The translations under genes and the position numbers were made by a program. A DNA stretch of 5,103 bases from an uncultured Eubacteriales bacterium. GTDB taxonomy: Bacteria > Bacillota > Clostridia > Oscillospirales > Acutalibacteraceae. The notes under the pieces were generated by a model that was not told the DNA's origin, did no database searches, and worked only from the letters and a program-made list of their open reading frames with translations. Positions 4,229 through 5,103 of this stretch are shown here, piece after piece. Location: contig CAKTXU010000168.1 in the NCBI GenBank assembly GCA_934630995.1, positions 1 to 5,103 of the forward strand. The letters are read 5' to 3'. Positions within the stretch are counted from its first letter, which is position 1; every line of letters starts with the position of its first letter.

Positions 4229-5103
4229 GTGCAAAAATGGATGAAACGAATAACGCTCTTGTTGACAGCCCTGATGCTCTGTCTGGCGGGGACGGGCTGT
4301 CGGAGAGATAAACCGCTTAGCAAGCCTCCCTATTTCGGCTCGGCCGTGTCCGAATGGAATCCATTGGTTATCTATGCCAAGGACGGCGGTCAGGGTGACC
4401 GGACATATTTTTCCAGGGACCCCTCGCTCATCAGTATGGTGGTGGGCGTATTCGACGAGATGGAGCTGGAGGAGATCGATTCTCCCGCGGCCGCTGACGG
4501 CATTTCCTTTACCATTGACACCATGCGGGGAACCGTCCTGTTGGGGCGGTGCGACGGCAAGACCCTGCAGAGGGGCAGCCAGGCCTATACGCTGAAAAAA
4601 GACTGCGAGGACGAGCTTCAGCGGCTGTTCGGCCTGATACAGGCTGAAACGGAGGGAGTTACCGAGGTGACGCAGGAGCAAATCCGCGCCGTGACGCCCG
4701 GCATGACCTGGCGGGAGCTGCTGGACAGCTTCGGAAAAACCCTGCAGACCGCCGTGGTGGGAGAGCGTACCGCTTTCCTCTACCGCTTTGATTTCAGCCG
4801 TCCCTTTTACATCACCTTCGATAAGGAAACCGATACGGTAGGCCTCACCGGCGAGCAACTGCTTGAGAGCATTGGCAGGCAATACAATCTGTCCGGCATT
4901 TTGCAGACTCCCCAGCCTTTGGAGGGAACGCGCGCCGACGCGTATATCGCCGCCTTCCGCTGGGCTATGAAGGAATGCCGCGGATATGCGGCCACAGGGA
5001 TTGCGGATCTTCCCTATCTTGACGAGGCGGGGACGGCTGCGGTGGAAGCGGCGCTGCGCACTGACATCCCGGCGGGAAGTCTGTGGGTCGAGGGCTTCTA
5101 TTT
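4229..5103 (+). CDS. Probable secreted lipoprotein of unknown function (3'-truncated)
   Basis: The frame is open from a GTG at 4229 to the window edge; 291 whole codons are visible. Residues 1-24 form a lipoprotein-type signal: basic start (QKWMKR), hydrophobic core (ITLLLTALMLCLA) and cysteine C24 in AGTGC. The residue three before the cysteine is Gly instead of the usual Leu, so the lipobox is imperfect. The mature part would be anchored outside the membrane. About residues 45-135 hold alternating strands with the stretch ISFTIDTMRGTVLLG. A segment near 145-210 (ITPGMTWRELL-like VTPGMTWRELLDSFG, then YRFDFSRPFYITFD) resembles the 'G-M-T-x-x-x-L-x-x-x-G' repeat seen in SmpA/OmlA-like and other extracellular domains. 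I do not recognise the whole protein and propose no function. It follows the hpf terminator; I see no clear promoter. Coding support comes from the ribosome site, signal sequence and long open frame. Confidence 0.7.
   Translation, partial: MQKWMKRITLLLTALMLCLAGTGCRRDKPLSKPPYFGSAVSEWNPLVIYAKDGGQGDRTYFSRDPSLISMVVGVFDEMELEEIDSPAAADGISFTIDTMRGTVLLGRCDGKTLQRGSQAYTLKKDCEDELQRLFGLIQAETEGVTEVTQEQIRAVTPGMTWRELLDSFGKTLQTAVVGERTAFLYRFDFSRPFYITFDKETDTVGLTGEQLLESIGRQYNLSGILQTPQPLEGTRADAYIAAFRWAMKECRGYAATGIADLPYLDEAGTAAVEAALRTDIPAGSLWVEGFY

Noticed and set aside
4103..4882. Minus-strand open frame of 259 codons at the right end
   Set aside because: It overlaps the end of hpf, the hpf terminator and the lipoprotein gene. 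The + strand reading has a ribosome site and a signal peptide, whereas this one has neither.

Overview
The window looks like chromosome from a spore-forming member of the Clostridia (Bacillota). An Oscillospirales-type gut lineage is a reasonable guess, at low confidence. The reasons are a yabQ-divIC-yabR cluster as found in endospore formers, moderately high GC with GC-rich third codon positions, strong AGGAGG-type ribosome sites and sigma-A-like promoters. All seven genes are on the + strand. I see no tRNA, rRNA, CRISPR array, insertion sequence, integrase or phage gene, and no gene-free stretch over 300 bases.

Left part (1-1375): the 3' part of yabQ (spore cortex membrane protein, cut by the window edge), divIC (septum protein) and a short S1-domain RNA-binding protein of the YabR type. 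They lie in the order known from Bacillus. A good sigma-A promoter sits inside the end of yabQ and probably supplies divIC and yabR during growth, apart from the sporulation gene. A strong Rho-independent terminator closes the group.

Middle part (1380-3443): a metal-dependent amidohydrolase of unknown substrate, then the alpha (iron-sulfur) subunit of a class I fumarate hydratase. They are 41 bases apart and look co-transcribed. The beta subunit that normally follows alpha is not in the window. The terminator in front of this pair nearly touches its ribosome site, so transcription must read through it or be controlled there.

Right part (3444-5103): an extended -10 promoter and a structured leader of about 90 bases precede a long-form ribosome hibernation factor gene (hpf), which ends in its own terminator. 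After it begins a probable lipoprotein gene of unknown function that runs off the window.

Most of the window is ordinary core-genome housekeeping. The points most worth following are the hpf leader with mutually exclusive pairings, the alpha-only fumarase, the terminator pressed against the amidohydrolase ribosome site, and the promoter inside yabQ. I found no convincing evidence of a wholly new system.
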